IMG/VR virus record: IMGVR_UViG_3300035701_000162
Coordinates: 1 to 33,375 of that record
DNA: 33,375 nucleotides
DNA from: a virus
Strand: one strand, 5' to 3'
The notes beneath the pieces were generated by a model that did not search any database, had not been told where the DNA came from, and saw only the letters and a list, made by a program, of their open reading frames with translations. Position numbers and translations under genes: made by a program. Below are positions 16,802-23,959 of the stretch, one piece after another. Position 1 is the first letter of the stretch. Every line of letters starts with the position of its first letter.

Positions 16802-16909
16802 ATGAAATTAGGATTAATTTTTGCCGGTATGGTGTTTAGTTTTGAACCTCTTTTGAAGGCATTTCTCAGGGCTATGATAGCAGTACATGCAGCTTTTTTT
16901 CTCTCCTAA
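16802..16909 (+). CDS. Small membrane peptide (35 residues)
   Basis: ATG 16802 follows AAGGAGAAGTGATT. The product begins MKLGLIFAGMVFSFEPLLKA and ends in another hydrophobic segment (IAVHAAFFLS), so it may span the membrane or lie along it. It occupies an otherwise empty gap between two early genes. Support is the ribosome binding site and hydrophobic pattern only. Confidence 0.4.
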   Translation: MKLGLIFAGMVFSFEPLLKAFLRAMIAVHAAFFLS

Positions 16910-16962
16910 TCGACAATCCAACAATTGAGCAATAGCACGGTAAAATAAGAAAAGGATTTTTT

Positions 16963-17826
16963 ATGACACACAAATTAACTCTAGAATGGGTAAACGATCT
17001 TTATCGTAACGGACTTCTGAAAGGTATTTTTCAGCTAGATGAGGCGGTCTACAGAGCGGCACCCGGCGTAAGTCAGTCTCTTCTGAAGGAGTTTAAGTAC
17101 TCCGCTGCTCACGCGAAAGCATCGATGGACGGCCTTATTGAGCCAACGAAGGCGCAGGAGCTAGGGACAGCGATTCACACCTTAGTTTTGGAACCTGAAG
17201 TATTTAAAAACAAATACTGCGTAGCGCCTGACATTAAGCGGAATAGTAACGCAGGAAAAGAGGCATACGCGGAATGGGCTACAGCTAATGCTGGTAAGAT
17301 TCCCCTTACAGTGAGCGACATTACAATGTGCTCTGGTATTGCTAACCAAGTAGAAACAAGCGCCGCAGGTGAGATGCTTAAGACTTCTCTAAAAGAGCTG
17401 TCCTTCTTTTGGACGGACTCTGAGACTGGGGTCTTTTGTAAGGGTCGATTGGATGCGTACACGGCAGGTATTATTTTCGATCTAAAAACAACATCTGGAA
17501 ATGCAACAAGTGAGGACTTTGGTAGGGCGGTAGCTAACTTTGGATACCATATTCAAGCAGCATTTTATCTAGATGGGCTGGAAGCGGCTGCGGCGTCATC
17601 GCCTGAGTTATCAGGAGCATTTAAGGTGGATAGATTTCTGTTTATCGTAGCGGAAAAGGCCGCTCCTTACGGTGTGTCTGTTATGGAGCTCGCACCAGAG
17701 GATATAGAGTTAGGGCGCGCGCGATATAAGCAGTACCTAGCGGAGTACAGTGTTTGCAAAGCAGAAAATCACTGGCCATCCTACTCTAACGTGATTCAGA
17801 CGGTACGGGTGCCAAAATGGGCATAA
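16963..17826 (+). CDS. RecE-like (exodeoxyribonuclease VIII type) exonuclease
   Basis: 287 residues. The order of motifs is that of the RecE C-terminal nuclease family (PD-(D/E)XK): LGTAIHTLVLEPEVF near residues 66-80, an SFFW strand, CKGRLDAY (about 158-165), IIFDLKTTS with the D-x-K pair (about 169-177) and YHIQAAFYLDG (about 196-206). These nucleases degrade one strand of duplex ends to expose 3' single strands. A Sak4-like ATPase encoded downstream would then pair the strands, making a phage recombination module. AAAAGGA before ATG 16963 is the ribosome binding site, in an AT-rich potential hairpin. Confidence 0.8.
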   Translation: MTHKLTLEWVNDLYRNGLLKGIFQLDEAVYRAAPGVSQSLLKEFKYSAAHAKASMDGLIEPTKAQELGTAIHTLVLEPEVFKNKYCVAPDIKRNSNAGKEAYAEWATANAGKIPLTVSDITMCSGIANQVETSAAGEMLKTSLKELSFFWTDSETGVFCKGRLDAYTAGIIFDLKTTSGNATSEDFGRAVANFGYHIQAAFYLDGLEAAAASSPELSGAFKVDRFLFIVAEKAAPYGVSVMELAPEDIELGRARYKQYLAEYSVCKAENHWPSYSNVIQTVRVPKWA

Positions 17827-18218
17827 CTAATGAGCAACGGAAGAGGATCACGGAAGTAGAAAAACAAGAGATAGCTAGGCATTTGAAATGGCAAGCCTCG
17901 GTGAGGATTTATGTGGAGCGGGGAAAAGGAGTGGAGCTTGAAACTATACGGGACAACTTCACCGGACTTATTGCAGCACTAGAAACCAGAGTGTGCCTTT
18001 GTGGTTGTGGCCTAAGCTTCCGAGTGCTGCCATTTTCTGGTGTTTATTACGCGACTAGCACCTGTGACATGAGTAGCCGTGGCTTGCACTACAGTGTTAA
18101 CGGAGTAAGGGCAGTTAAGGGAGATAAGTGTCACGAGCAACGAAAAGAAGACGCCAAAATTAGAAGACAGTTATTTAAAGAAGCTAAAGGCAACAACGAA
18201 CAACGGAAGGATTTTTAA
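17817..18218 (+). CDS. Cys-rich early protein of unknown function
   Basis: 133 residues; the ATG at 17817 overlaps the end of the exonuclease gene by 10 bases. Cysteines in CLCGCGLSF and later CDMSS and KCHEQ could coordinate zinc. The C-terminus is highly charged (KEDAKIRRQLFKEAKG). Its place between the exonuclease and recombinase genes suggests a DNA-metabolism role, but no family is recognised and single-strand-binding protein features are not evident. Confidence 0.5.
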   Translation: MGITNEQRKRITEVEKQEIARHLKWQASVRIYVERGKGVELETIRDNFTGLIAALETRVCLCGCGLSFRVLPFSGVYYATSTCDMSSRGLHYSVNGVRAVKGDKCHEQRKEDAKIRRQLFKEAKGNNEQRKDF

Positions 18219-18524
18219 ATGTTAAACAGAAAATATCTCGCTACCCAGTTTCAGGTCTCGAAAGCAGAAAGCAAATTGAATGATGAAAGAGTTCTAGAGC
18301 GTGCCTACGACGCTGGTTATAGGTTCGCTAAGCGGGAACATATCGCAGCTGAAGAAAGCCGAGGTTTAAAACTTAAGGTGATTTCATATAGTCAGGGCGC
18401 TCTTATGGAGCTTGATTATAGGACTGACTTAGAAGAGGAAGATTTGCAGCACCACTTTAGGTTCGGCTACTGTACTTACTTGGAAGAAATGGAAGACGCA
18501 AAGCAGGAGGTGGCCAGTGTTTAA
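18219..18524 (+). CDS. Small early protein of unknown function
   Basis: 101 residues, starting directly after the previous TAA, with AAGGATTTTTAA upstream. Charged and helical (YDAGYRFAKREHIAAEESRG), ending with an acidic segment. Overlaps the Sak4-like gene by 8 bases. Not recognised. Confidence 0.5.
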   Translation: MLNRKYLATQFQVSKAESKLNDERVLERAYDAGYRFAKREHIAAEESRGLKLKVISYSQGALMELDYRTDLEEEDLQHHFRFGYCTYLEEMEDAKQEVASV

Positions 18525-19617
18525 AGCAGCCGTCAAAAAGAAGGTGAAGTTAAAGAGCGCTATCATAGGCCCATCGGGCTCTGGAAAAACAATGTCAGCA
18601 CTCAGGTTGGCGGCTGGTATCGGTAACAAGATAGCGGTTATTGACACGGAGAATGGGTCTGCGGCTCTTTATTCTGATAAAATCGCGTTCGACACATTAG
18701 AGGTAACTGCACCTTATACCGTTAATAAATACATTGACGCTATTAATGCAGCTGTGGCGGGCGGTTACGAGGTCCTTGTAATTGACTCCATCACTCACTG
18801 TTGGTCGGGCGAGGGTGGGCTGTTATCGGAAAAGGAGGCACTAGACTCACGAGGCGGGAACTCCTTTACCAATTGGGGTTCTATTACGAAAAAGCACGAG
18901 CTTTTTAAAGCCGCACTTCTTAACTCTCCTATCCACACAATCTGCACGATGCGTTCTAAACAGGAGTACATCATCGAAAGTACGGAACGAGGAAAGCAGG
19001 CTCCTCGTAAAGTTGGCATGGCTCCAATCCAGCGCGACGGTATGGAGTACGAATTCACAGTAGTACTCGACGTGGGAGTAGACCACACGGCTATCTGCTC
19101 AAAAGACAGGACAGGTATTTTCGATGGTTTCAATGGTGTCATTACGGAGGTGACGGGTAAAAAGCTAGTGGAGTGGTTAGACAGTGGGAGTTCTGTAAAA
19201 CCGGACTCAGTGGTCACATCTCAACCACGCGCGAAAGACACCACTAAACCTACCGTGAAGGAACTGAACGACTTAGCCGCCCTGGGTGTAAGCAAGGGGT
19301 TAAGTCAAACAGAGTTCGTGGATACGTTTAAAGAGTTCACAGGACTTCAAACGATGCGCGACCTGACGGTAGAGGGTGCAGCTGCTTTTAGGGATTATTT
19401 AACATCACTCACCCACTCTATTGTCGGTGTGGCTGAAGACATGTTTGGAGCGTCTGCGGTCCGGGTCACTGACGAGCCACAATCGCACAATAGTACAGTG
19501 AGACCAATGGTTACACCAGAGACAGCAAGTGAGATAGCCACGCGCCTTCAGAAGGCAGCTATTGAGGCAACGATGAACAAGCACCGCCTACCAGTCCCGA
19601 ACTCTCAAGCCGGTTAG
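18517..19617 (+). CDS. Sak4-like RecA-fold recombinase ATPase
   Basis: 366 residues starting at GTG 18517 (GGAGG upstream). Walker A GPSGSGKT is at residues 18-25, and Walker B VLVIDSITH at about 86-94, followed by conserved MRSKQEY and by the segment VGMAPIQRDGMEYEF. This is the AAA_24/Sak4 layout: a minimal RecA-like ATPase used by phages for strand annealing or exchange. The C-terminal 130 residues (from about residue 235) are an extra helical domain, perhaps for partner binding. Its neighbour is a RecE-like exonuclease, the usual pairing. Identity as Sak4 is by motif, not alignment. Confidence 0.75.
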   Translation: MFKAAVKKKVKLKSAIIGPSGSGKTMSALRLAAGIGNKIAVIDTENGSAALYSDKIAFDTLEVTAPYTVNKYIDAINAAVAGGYEVLVIDSITHCWSGEGGLLSEKEALDSRGGNSFTNWGSITKKHELFKAALLNSPIHTICTMRSKQEYIIESTERGKQAPRKVGMAPIQRDGMEYEFTVVLDVGVDHTAICSKDRTGIFDGFNGVITEVTGKKLVEWLDSGSSVKPDSVVTSQPRAKDTTKPTVKELNDLAALGVSKGLSQTEFVDTFKEFTGLQTMRDLTVEGAAAFRDYLTSLTHSIVGVAEDMFGASAVRVTDEPQSHNSTVRPMVTPETASEIATRLQKAAIEATMNKHRLPVPNSQAG

Positions 19618-19631
19618 TTAGCGGTGAATAA

Positions 19632-19668
19632 AAGGGGAGGTATACCAATGGGTGCCTCCCCTATTTTC
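19632..19668 (+). terminator. Intrinsic terminator after the recombination genes
   Basis: AGGGGAGG (19633-19640) pairs with CCTCCCCT (19655-19662); inner ACC/GGT pairs extend the stem. ATTTT follows and AAA precedes. It ends the early operon before the parA promoter. Confidence 0.75.
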
Positions 19669-19706
19669 ACGGTATAATTTGACACACCGTGAATTTAATT
19701 GATACT
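19666..19706 (+). promoter_or_regulatory. parA promoter with inverted-repeat operator
   Basis: TTCACGGT (19666-19673) and ACCGTGAA (19686-19693) form a perfect inverted repeat with a 12-base spacer. TTGACA (19679-19684) lies partly within it, and GATACT (19701-19706) follows at 16 bases as a moderate -10. A protein bound to the repeat would block the -35 box; autoregulation of parA is a reasonable inference. Confidence 0.55.
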
Positions 19707-19743
19707 TTTAAACAGTCAAAAAAATCAACGTAAAGGATTACAT

Positions 19744-20556
19744 ATGAAAACAAAAAAAATTGCTGTTATGTGCCACAAGGGCGGCGTCGGTAAAACTGTC
19801 ACTGTAGCTGGATTAGCGGATGCAATTTCTTTTAATGACCCAACCAAAAAAATTCTCATCCTAGACGGCGATGAGCAAAACTGTCAGCGCACTATCTTTG
19901 GAGTAAAGTTAACAGACACACGAGGCGGTCTATCCTCCTTACTGGATGGTACTCTTTCGTTATCTGACGCGCGTGTGAAGGTTAGGCCAAATATTGACCT
20001 AGTTCTGTCTGGTGGTAGAGAGCTGCGCGAATTCGAGTCCCGCAACTCGTGTGTTGATAATGCTGAAATGCTTCTACGCACTAATATTGGCGACGTATCG
20101 GAGTACGACTACATTTTAATGGACTGTCCTCCAGCTATTTCTCTGGTGAGCGCTAACGCAATTACTTTTTGTGATTATATTCTTATCCCATGCCTTCCTG
20201 AGTTGCTCGCGTTCGTTGGCTGTAAGCAGACCAACAATTTTATCGAACAAATGGGCAAACACTACGCTGAGGCACGTTATCCAGTAGCGAAGGTGTTGGG
20301 TGTTGTGTTGACACAATATTGCGCTACTCAGAACCTAGACCAGAGTATTTTTAGTGATTTAGAGGACTTAGCAGAAAAACGACTAATCGGGAAATGCTTC
20401 TCCCCTATTCCTAAAGACGTAAAAGTAAAAACAGCGCAAGTAAAAAGGAAGCTTCTGTCAGAAGGGTTCGCAAAATGCAAGGCAGCCGCCGCGTACAGAT
20501 TATTAGCTAAAGAACTACAGGATGAAATTGAAAAAATCGTGAACGTTACTGGCTAA
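19744..20556 (+). CDS. parA: ParA-type partition ATPase
   Basis: 270 residues from ATG 19744 (AAAGGATTACAT upstream); the longer frame from 19699 would start inside the promoter. The deviant Walker A motif KGGVGKT lies at residues 12-18, ILILDGDEQN at about 37-46 and YDYILMDCPP at about 121-130, all typical of ParA/Soj/MinD ATPases. These bind DNA as ATP dimers and segregate plasmids together with a ParB-type protein and a centromere. No N-terminal DNA-binding extension is present (type Ib-like), and no ParB is obvious; the RHH-like gene at 16450 is a candidate partner only by analogy. It is followed by rep, a plasmid maintenance arrangement. Confidence 0.85.
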   Translation: MKTKKIAVMCHKGGVGKTVTVAGLADAISFNDPTKKILILDGDEQNCQRTIFGVKLTDTRGGLSSLLDGTLSLSDARVKVRPNIDLVLSGGRELREFESRNSCVDNAEMLLRTNIGDVSEYDYILMDCPPAISLVSANAITFCDYILIPCLPELLAFVGCKQTNNFIEQMGKHYAEARYPVAKVLGVVLTQYCATQNLDQSIFSDLEDLAEKRLIGKCFSPIPKDVKVKTAQVKRKLLSEGFAKCKAAAAYRLLAKELQDEIEKIVNVTG

Positions 20557-20584
20557 GTTTTCTAGTTTTTAAAAGGAGGAATAC

Positions 20585-21916
20585 TTGTTGACTACTAGCG
20601 ATGCGGTAAAAAAACCAAAAAAAAAGGACCACGGCCTATCCCTGCTAGATGAGTTTCTAGAGGACGATAACCATTTTCAGAATGGGAAATTTGATAAGCC
20701 CATAGCTTTAAAAAACAATGAAAGGCGAATCCTGGAGGTTAAACAGCTAGATGACGTAGCTGAAAATCCTAAAGGGAATCAAAAGGAGATCAAAAGGGAA
20801 TCAGGAAATGAGAATCCCTACTTAGATGCCCCAAACACGAAAGGGAATCAAAAGGAGATCAACCAGAAATTACTGGATAAAACCCCTCCGACTATTAGTG
20901 GTAAATCAAAAGGGAATCAAAAGGAGATCAAAAGGGAATCAAAAGGGAATCAAAATCATTTAAAGGGAATCAAAAGGGAATCAGAAAGGGAATCAGAAAG
21001 GGAATCAAAAGGGAATCAAAAGGAGATCAAAAGGGAATCAAAAGGAGATCAAATTTTTCTGTTTAATAGACTGTCATTTTTACAGGCTAGAATAATGATA
21101 TTTTTGTTTTATGAGTGCCAAAATTCATTTGAAAGGAGAACAGGGGAATTAACTAACTTGAAAATTGCAAGTGTTGTAAATTCCACAGGAAAAACCGTTA
21201 AGAATGAAATTAAAAGACTGCGCGATAGGTGTTTCCTAACAACAAATTTCAACAAGGTTGGCCGAAATGGCTGGAGGTGCTTTGATCTGCCAGAAAGCGT
21301 GTTCGCAAGTTTGTCGCTTCTTAATACCCAAGGACAATTAAACACTGAAAAATGGTCGAAAAGGGAATCAGAAAGGGAATCAGAAAGGGAATCAAACTTT
21401 CCCTGTAGTAGTAGTAGTAAAGAATTAAATACTACTACAGAGAAACAAAAAGCAGAGAAAATACTGAAGCAGGAAGCTCAAGAACTGATTCTCAATAACT
21501 ACCCTTGGGAGCGGTTTAGTGTTTTAAACTTTACACGGAAGCATGCTGCTCAAATTTTGAGTGCTGGTCACTTCGATGCTGGAGAGGTTTTCCAATTTGC
21601 GTCTGACTGCTTCGACGACTGGAAAAACAAACGCGGCAATCTGCGCAACCCCCACCAAGTGTTGCTAGCCAATCTCAGTCGCGGTAAACCATATCACTGG
21701 CTAGGGACCGCGACCGTACCTACACCGCGCTCCACTAACACACCACCTGTCGATACCTCCCCAGAGGACTTCCTCATGGATGACGCTTTCCAGGTGTGGC
21801 TTACAGTTCTGCCCCTTGAGGAGAGGGCGCGCATCGTCGGTAATGAGCCTGATTTTATGCACCCAGTGACCCTTCGTTTGCATTTCTCTAACTTTGTGTT
21901 TACGAAAGACCGTTAA
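20585..21916 (+). CDS. Plasmid/phage replication initiator-like protein
   Basis: 443 residues from TTG 20585 (TTG 20588 also possible), with AAAAGGAGGAA upstream. The N-terminal third is a low-complexity, charged stretch (KGNQKEIKRES repeated; RESERESERES) whose codons are the iterons. Residues about 158-245 form a likely winged-helix domain (RTGELTNLKIASVVNSTGKT then VKNEIKRLRDRCFL). A second short RESERES repeat follows, then a C-terminal helical domain (about 300-443). Having the initiator's binding sites inside its own gene is the layout of lambda O. The Rep function is inferred from iterons, winged helix and adjacency to parA; no named Rep family is certain. Confidence 0.65.
   Translation: MLTTSDAVKKPKKKDHGLSLLDEFLEDDNHFQNGKFDKPIALKNNERRILEVKQLDDVAENPKGNQKEIKRESGNENPYLDAPNTKGNQKEINQKLLDKTPPTISGKSKGNQKEIKRESKGNQNHLKGIKRESERESERESKGNQKEIKRESKGDQIFLFNRLSFLQARIMIFLFYECQNSFERRTGELTNLKIASVVNSTGKTVKNEIKRLRDRCFLTTNFNKVGRNGWRCFDLPESVFASLSLLNTQGQLNTEKWSKRESERESERESNFPCSSSSKELNTTTEKQKAEKILKQEAQELILNNYPWERFSVLNFTRKHAAQILSAGHFDAGEVFQFASDCFDDWKNKRGNLRNPHQVLLANLSRGKPYHWLGTATVPTPRSTNTPPVDTSPEDFLMDDAFQVWLTVLPLEERARIVGNEPDFMHPVTLRLHFSNFVFTKDR
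20771..21050 (+). repeat. Helically phased iteron array, cluster 1 (candidate origin)
   Basis: Twelve copies of GGGAATC (from 20774, 20796, 20843, 20912, 20934, 20945, 20965, 20976, 20988, 21000, 21011, 21033) and five of GGAGATC (20785, 20854, 20923, 21022, 21044), embedded in AAAA spacers. Most are exactly 11 bases apart, a few 12. Three 11-base units make 33 bases (11 codons), so successive units are read in different frames. Confidence 0.85.
21360..21438 (+). repeat. Iteron cluster 2 with adjacent 9-bp hairpin
   Basis: GGGAATC occurs at 21363, 21375 and 21387 with 12-base spacing. It is followed by GTAGTAGTA (21411-21419) and TACTACTAC (21430-21438), a perfect inverted repeat around an AT-rich 10-base centre. 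The iterons-plus-hairpin layout resembles a replication origin. Confidence 0.7.
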
Positions 21917-22243
21917 TTTGCCAGCCAGTGGGTTTTATGGGGCAGTGAAACTGGATGGCTGACGAACACCCATAAAATCGCCTGGTGGTGCCTTAGCGTT
22001 CGTCTCCGGCGCGTCATAACCCAGCGGTCGATACGCAGTTTTGTCCTAATTTGAAAAAGAGCTGGGTTAACCACCTCGACGCGGCCACCCAAACCTAGAG
22101 ACGCGGTAAACTGCCAGCTCTCAAAACGATCGACCAAAATGCACACTCAGTGCGTTATGCAATGCGACTAAACCATTTTACACCGCCTAGAGTCGTGTTA
22201 AGGTTGGCACGCTAGCTGCACCTTGGTGCCTCAAGGGGTGTGT
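21917..22243. other. Structured non-coding stretch (origin, parS or ncRNA candidate)
   Basis: No convincing gene lies here. Perfect inverted pairs include CGCGTC/GACGCG (22010-22015 with 22078-22083) enclosing TAACCCAGC/GCTGGGTTA (22017-22025 with 22061-22069); ACGAAC/GTTCGT; TTTTATGGG/CCCATAAAA; GGTCGAT/ATCGACC; and GCACC-TT-GGTGC (22218-22229) just before the next ribosome binding site. Several overlap, so one RNA could not hold them all at once. A minus-strand frame of 77 codons covers part of it but its composition is not convincing. Location directly after rep suggests a centromere, origin part or antisense-type RNA. Confidence 0.5.
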
Positions 22244-22495
22244 ATGTCGGCTTTTAAAGATCGTGATAATTTACTTTCCTATCAATTACTTAAACTAGTT
22301 GACATTTCAGATGAACCAGTAGGGCAGTATGCGCTCTTGTCGTTTCGTAATAACGAACGTGGGACATTTCTAGAGTCCATAGCCTTTGGTGATGAAAAGT
22401 GGTGCGCTGCTTTTATCCCAACTAGTTTCGATAAAATTACAAGGGAAAAAACTTTTGAAATGAAAACAGAAGGAAACGGAGCGTGGTATTTATGA
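22244..22495 (+). CDS. Small protein of unknown function
   Basis: 83 residues from ATG 22244, with AAGGGG at a suitable distance; an upstream GTG at 22223 would fall in a palindrome. Begins MSAFKDRDNLLSYQLLKLVD; mixed alpha/beta composition, no membrane segment. Stop overlaps the next start as ATGA. Confidence 0.5.
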   Translation: MSAFKDRDNLLSYQLLKLVDISDEPVGQYALLSFRNNERGTFLESIAFGDEKWCAAFIPTSFDKITREKTFEMKTEGNGAWYL

Positions 22496-22677
22496 CAACG
22501 CAAGACGAAGTGGATGAACTCAGAGACAGGCTCCAGGTTGCGCTCGACGCCCTTAGAACCTACCAATTGCAATTGGAGAGAACGCTAACGCAGTTATCGT
22601 CCGTAAAGTCAAACTTAAAAAATCCTAACGCTGATTTACGTCCATTTGAGCGAACCTTCTTATCAGGAGCTATCTAA
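22492..22677 (+). CDS. Small coiled-coil protein
   Basis: 61 residues from ATG 22492, which overlaps the preceding TGA. MTTQDEVDELRDRLQVALDA and the following residues show heptad-like Leu spacing. No family recognised. Confidence 0.5.
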   Translation: MTTQDEVDELRDRLQVALDALRTYQLQLERTLTQLSSVKSNLKNPNADLRPFERTFLSGAI

Positions 22678-22678
22678 C

Positions 22679-22930
22679 GTGTTTAAACTTGACCCGAACG
22701 TCCTTAATGAAAAATACTCTCAATTATGCGCCAAATATGCACATGCCACCCTTATGGTTAAACAGTGGTCCAAGGATGCGGCGGCGGTGGAGGCTGAGAT
22801 TTTAGGACTAAACTCGGTGAACGCAGTCCTGTCAGCACACGCAGTTGTGGAGGAAGATAATGAGCCACGGCGAACGTCACAAAATAAGGACCACGACGGG
22901 GACACGGGATTTTCTGAAGTTACGGGATGA
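22679..22930 (+). CDS. Small protein of unknown function
   Basis: 83 residues from GTG 22679, preceded by CAGGAG; this start avoids a long overlap with the gene before. MFKLDPNVLNEKYSQLCAKY and the rest are helical; the C-terminus overlaps the start of the next gene by about 70 bases in another frame. Start choice is uncertain. Confidence 0.4.
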   Translation: MFKLDPNVLNEKYSQLCAKYAHATLMVKQWSKDAAAVEAEILGLNSVNAVLSAHAVVEEDNEPRRTSQNKDHDGDTGFSEVTG

Positions 22931-23300
22931 GTGGTATCGGCACCTCAAGGATGAGGGTTTTAACGATATTGAGACGGATGCAAATCCTTCTAAAACAATG
23001 ACTCTAAAGCACTGGGATTCATTTAAATTTAACCGTTTGAAAAATGACTTTAGTGACAAAATACATCGACAATCGGACAATATCACAATCGAGGCGACAC
23101 AAATTTACTTTACTAAATTAGAGCAGGCTACATCACGTTTAAGATTCATTAACGATTTGGAAAAACAGATTTGGGGTCTTTTTATTACAGGTGTTCCTAT
23201 TCAGACAATTTCCAAACGGTTGAAAATCACTTTGTACCGTGCTCATACGACTGTAAAAACATTTTTGCGGAGATTAAAATATGACCAGTCAACAGATTAA
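22860..23300 (+). CDS. Helix-turn-helix protein upstream of terminase
   Basis: 146 residues from ATG 22860 with GTGGAGGAAG upstream. The C-terminal part IWGLFITGVPIQTISKRLKI followed by RAHTTVKTFLRRLK has the form of a sigma-factor region 4-like or terminase-small-subunit-like helix-turn-helix. The N-terminal part (RDEWYRHLKDEGFNDIETD) is a pattern I associate with a small gene that often precedes phage terminases. It could be a small terminase subunit or a late-gene regulator. Confidence 0.5.
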   Translation: MSHGERHKIRTTTGTRDFLKLRDEWYRHLKDEGFNDIETDANPSKTMTLKHWDSFKFNRLKNDFSDKIHRQSDNITIEATQIYFTKLEQATSRLRFINDLEKQIWGLFITGVPIQTISKRLKITLYRAHTTVKTFLRRLKYDQSTD

Positions 23301-23538
23301 AAAAGACTCTACAACTGATACACTTAAGACACTGTCACGAGGAAGGGTTTGCACGCGGGTCTATTCTAATAAAGCTATTCAACTTGGGAACACCATGGCC
23401 ACCACGCTTCATAAAATTCATGGAGCTGTTATGGAATATGTACCTAACGAGGGTGTATATATTACCTACCAGGGGCAAGAGGGGTTAGTTCCTATCGGTA
23501 ATTTGCAGGAAATCTGGTTTGAAACCGATAAACCGTAA
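23281..23538 (+). CDS. Small protein of unknown function
   Basis: 85 residues from ATG 23281 (GGAG upstream), overlapping the preceding gene by 20 bases. The second half (VMEYVPNEGVYITYQGQEGL) looks like a small beta barrel. No family recognised. Confidence 0.5.
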   Translation: MTSQQIKKDSTTDTLKTLSRGRVCTRVYSNKAIQLGNTMATTLHKIHGAVMEYVPNEGVYITYQGQEGLVPIGNLQEIWFETDKP

Positions 23539-23959
23539 ATCCCGTAAAAAAACCAACCTTACAGGGGTTAATAATAATCGTGTTGTCCCCAGTAGTAACG
23601 AAGATTTACGCGCCCAGAAGCTAGAGACCAAACGAAAGGGTAATGCTCTTTTGTGGTTATCGGAAGATGTAACGCGCAAGCTCCTCCAGGAGCCAAACCT
23701 ACCTAATATCGTGAAGTCACTCCTGGTGACGATTGAGGACTCGAAACTTCCAGGGAACTCGCTTCTTTTTTTTAAGTTACTAGACACCATTTATGGTAAA
23801 ATGGATGACGTCCCGTCTGATTTAGATTTAACCGAGGACGAGCGGAATATTATTTTCCTCTGGAGACAAAAATCTATTCAAGCTAGGGGACGTCAATCCT
23901 ACGAACAGGACTCCATTGAAGTTAACACCAAAGACATTGCGAGCGAGGAGGATGCATAG
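23519..23959 (+). CDS. Protein preceding TerL, possible small terminase subunit
   Basis: 146 residues starting at TTG 23519 (AGGAA upstream). Basic N-terminus (NRKSRKKTNLTGVNNNR), then helical segments with IVKSLLVTIEDSKLPGNSLL. Position directly before the large terminase, with the TAG overlapping its start region by 8 bases, is where TerS is normally encoded, but no DNA-binding motif is clear. Confidence 0.4.
   Translation: MKPINRKSRKKTNLTGVNNNRVVPSSNEDLRAQKLETKRKGNALLWLSEDVTRKLLQEPNLPNIVKSLLVTIEDSKLPGNSLLFFKLLDTIYGKMDDVPSDLDLTEDERNIIFLWRQKSIQARGRQSYEQDSIEVNTKDIASEEDA

Noticed and set aside
20771-21050. CRISPR array
   Set aside because: Repeat units are only about 11 bases, contiguous, inside a reading frame, with no spacers of constant length.
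21913-22146. Minus-strand 77-codon frame after rep
   Set aside because: No ribosome binding site, Arg/His/Trp-rich unnatural composition, and it coincides with strong inverted repeats.
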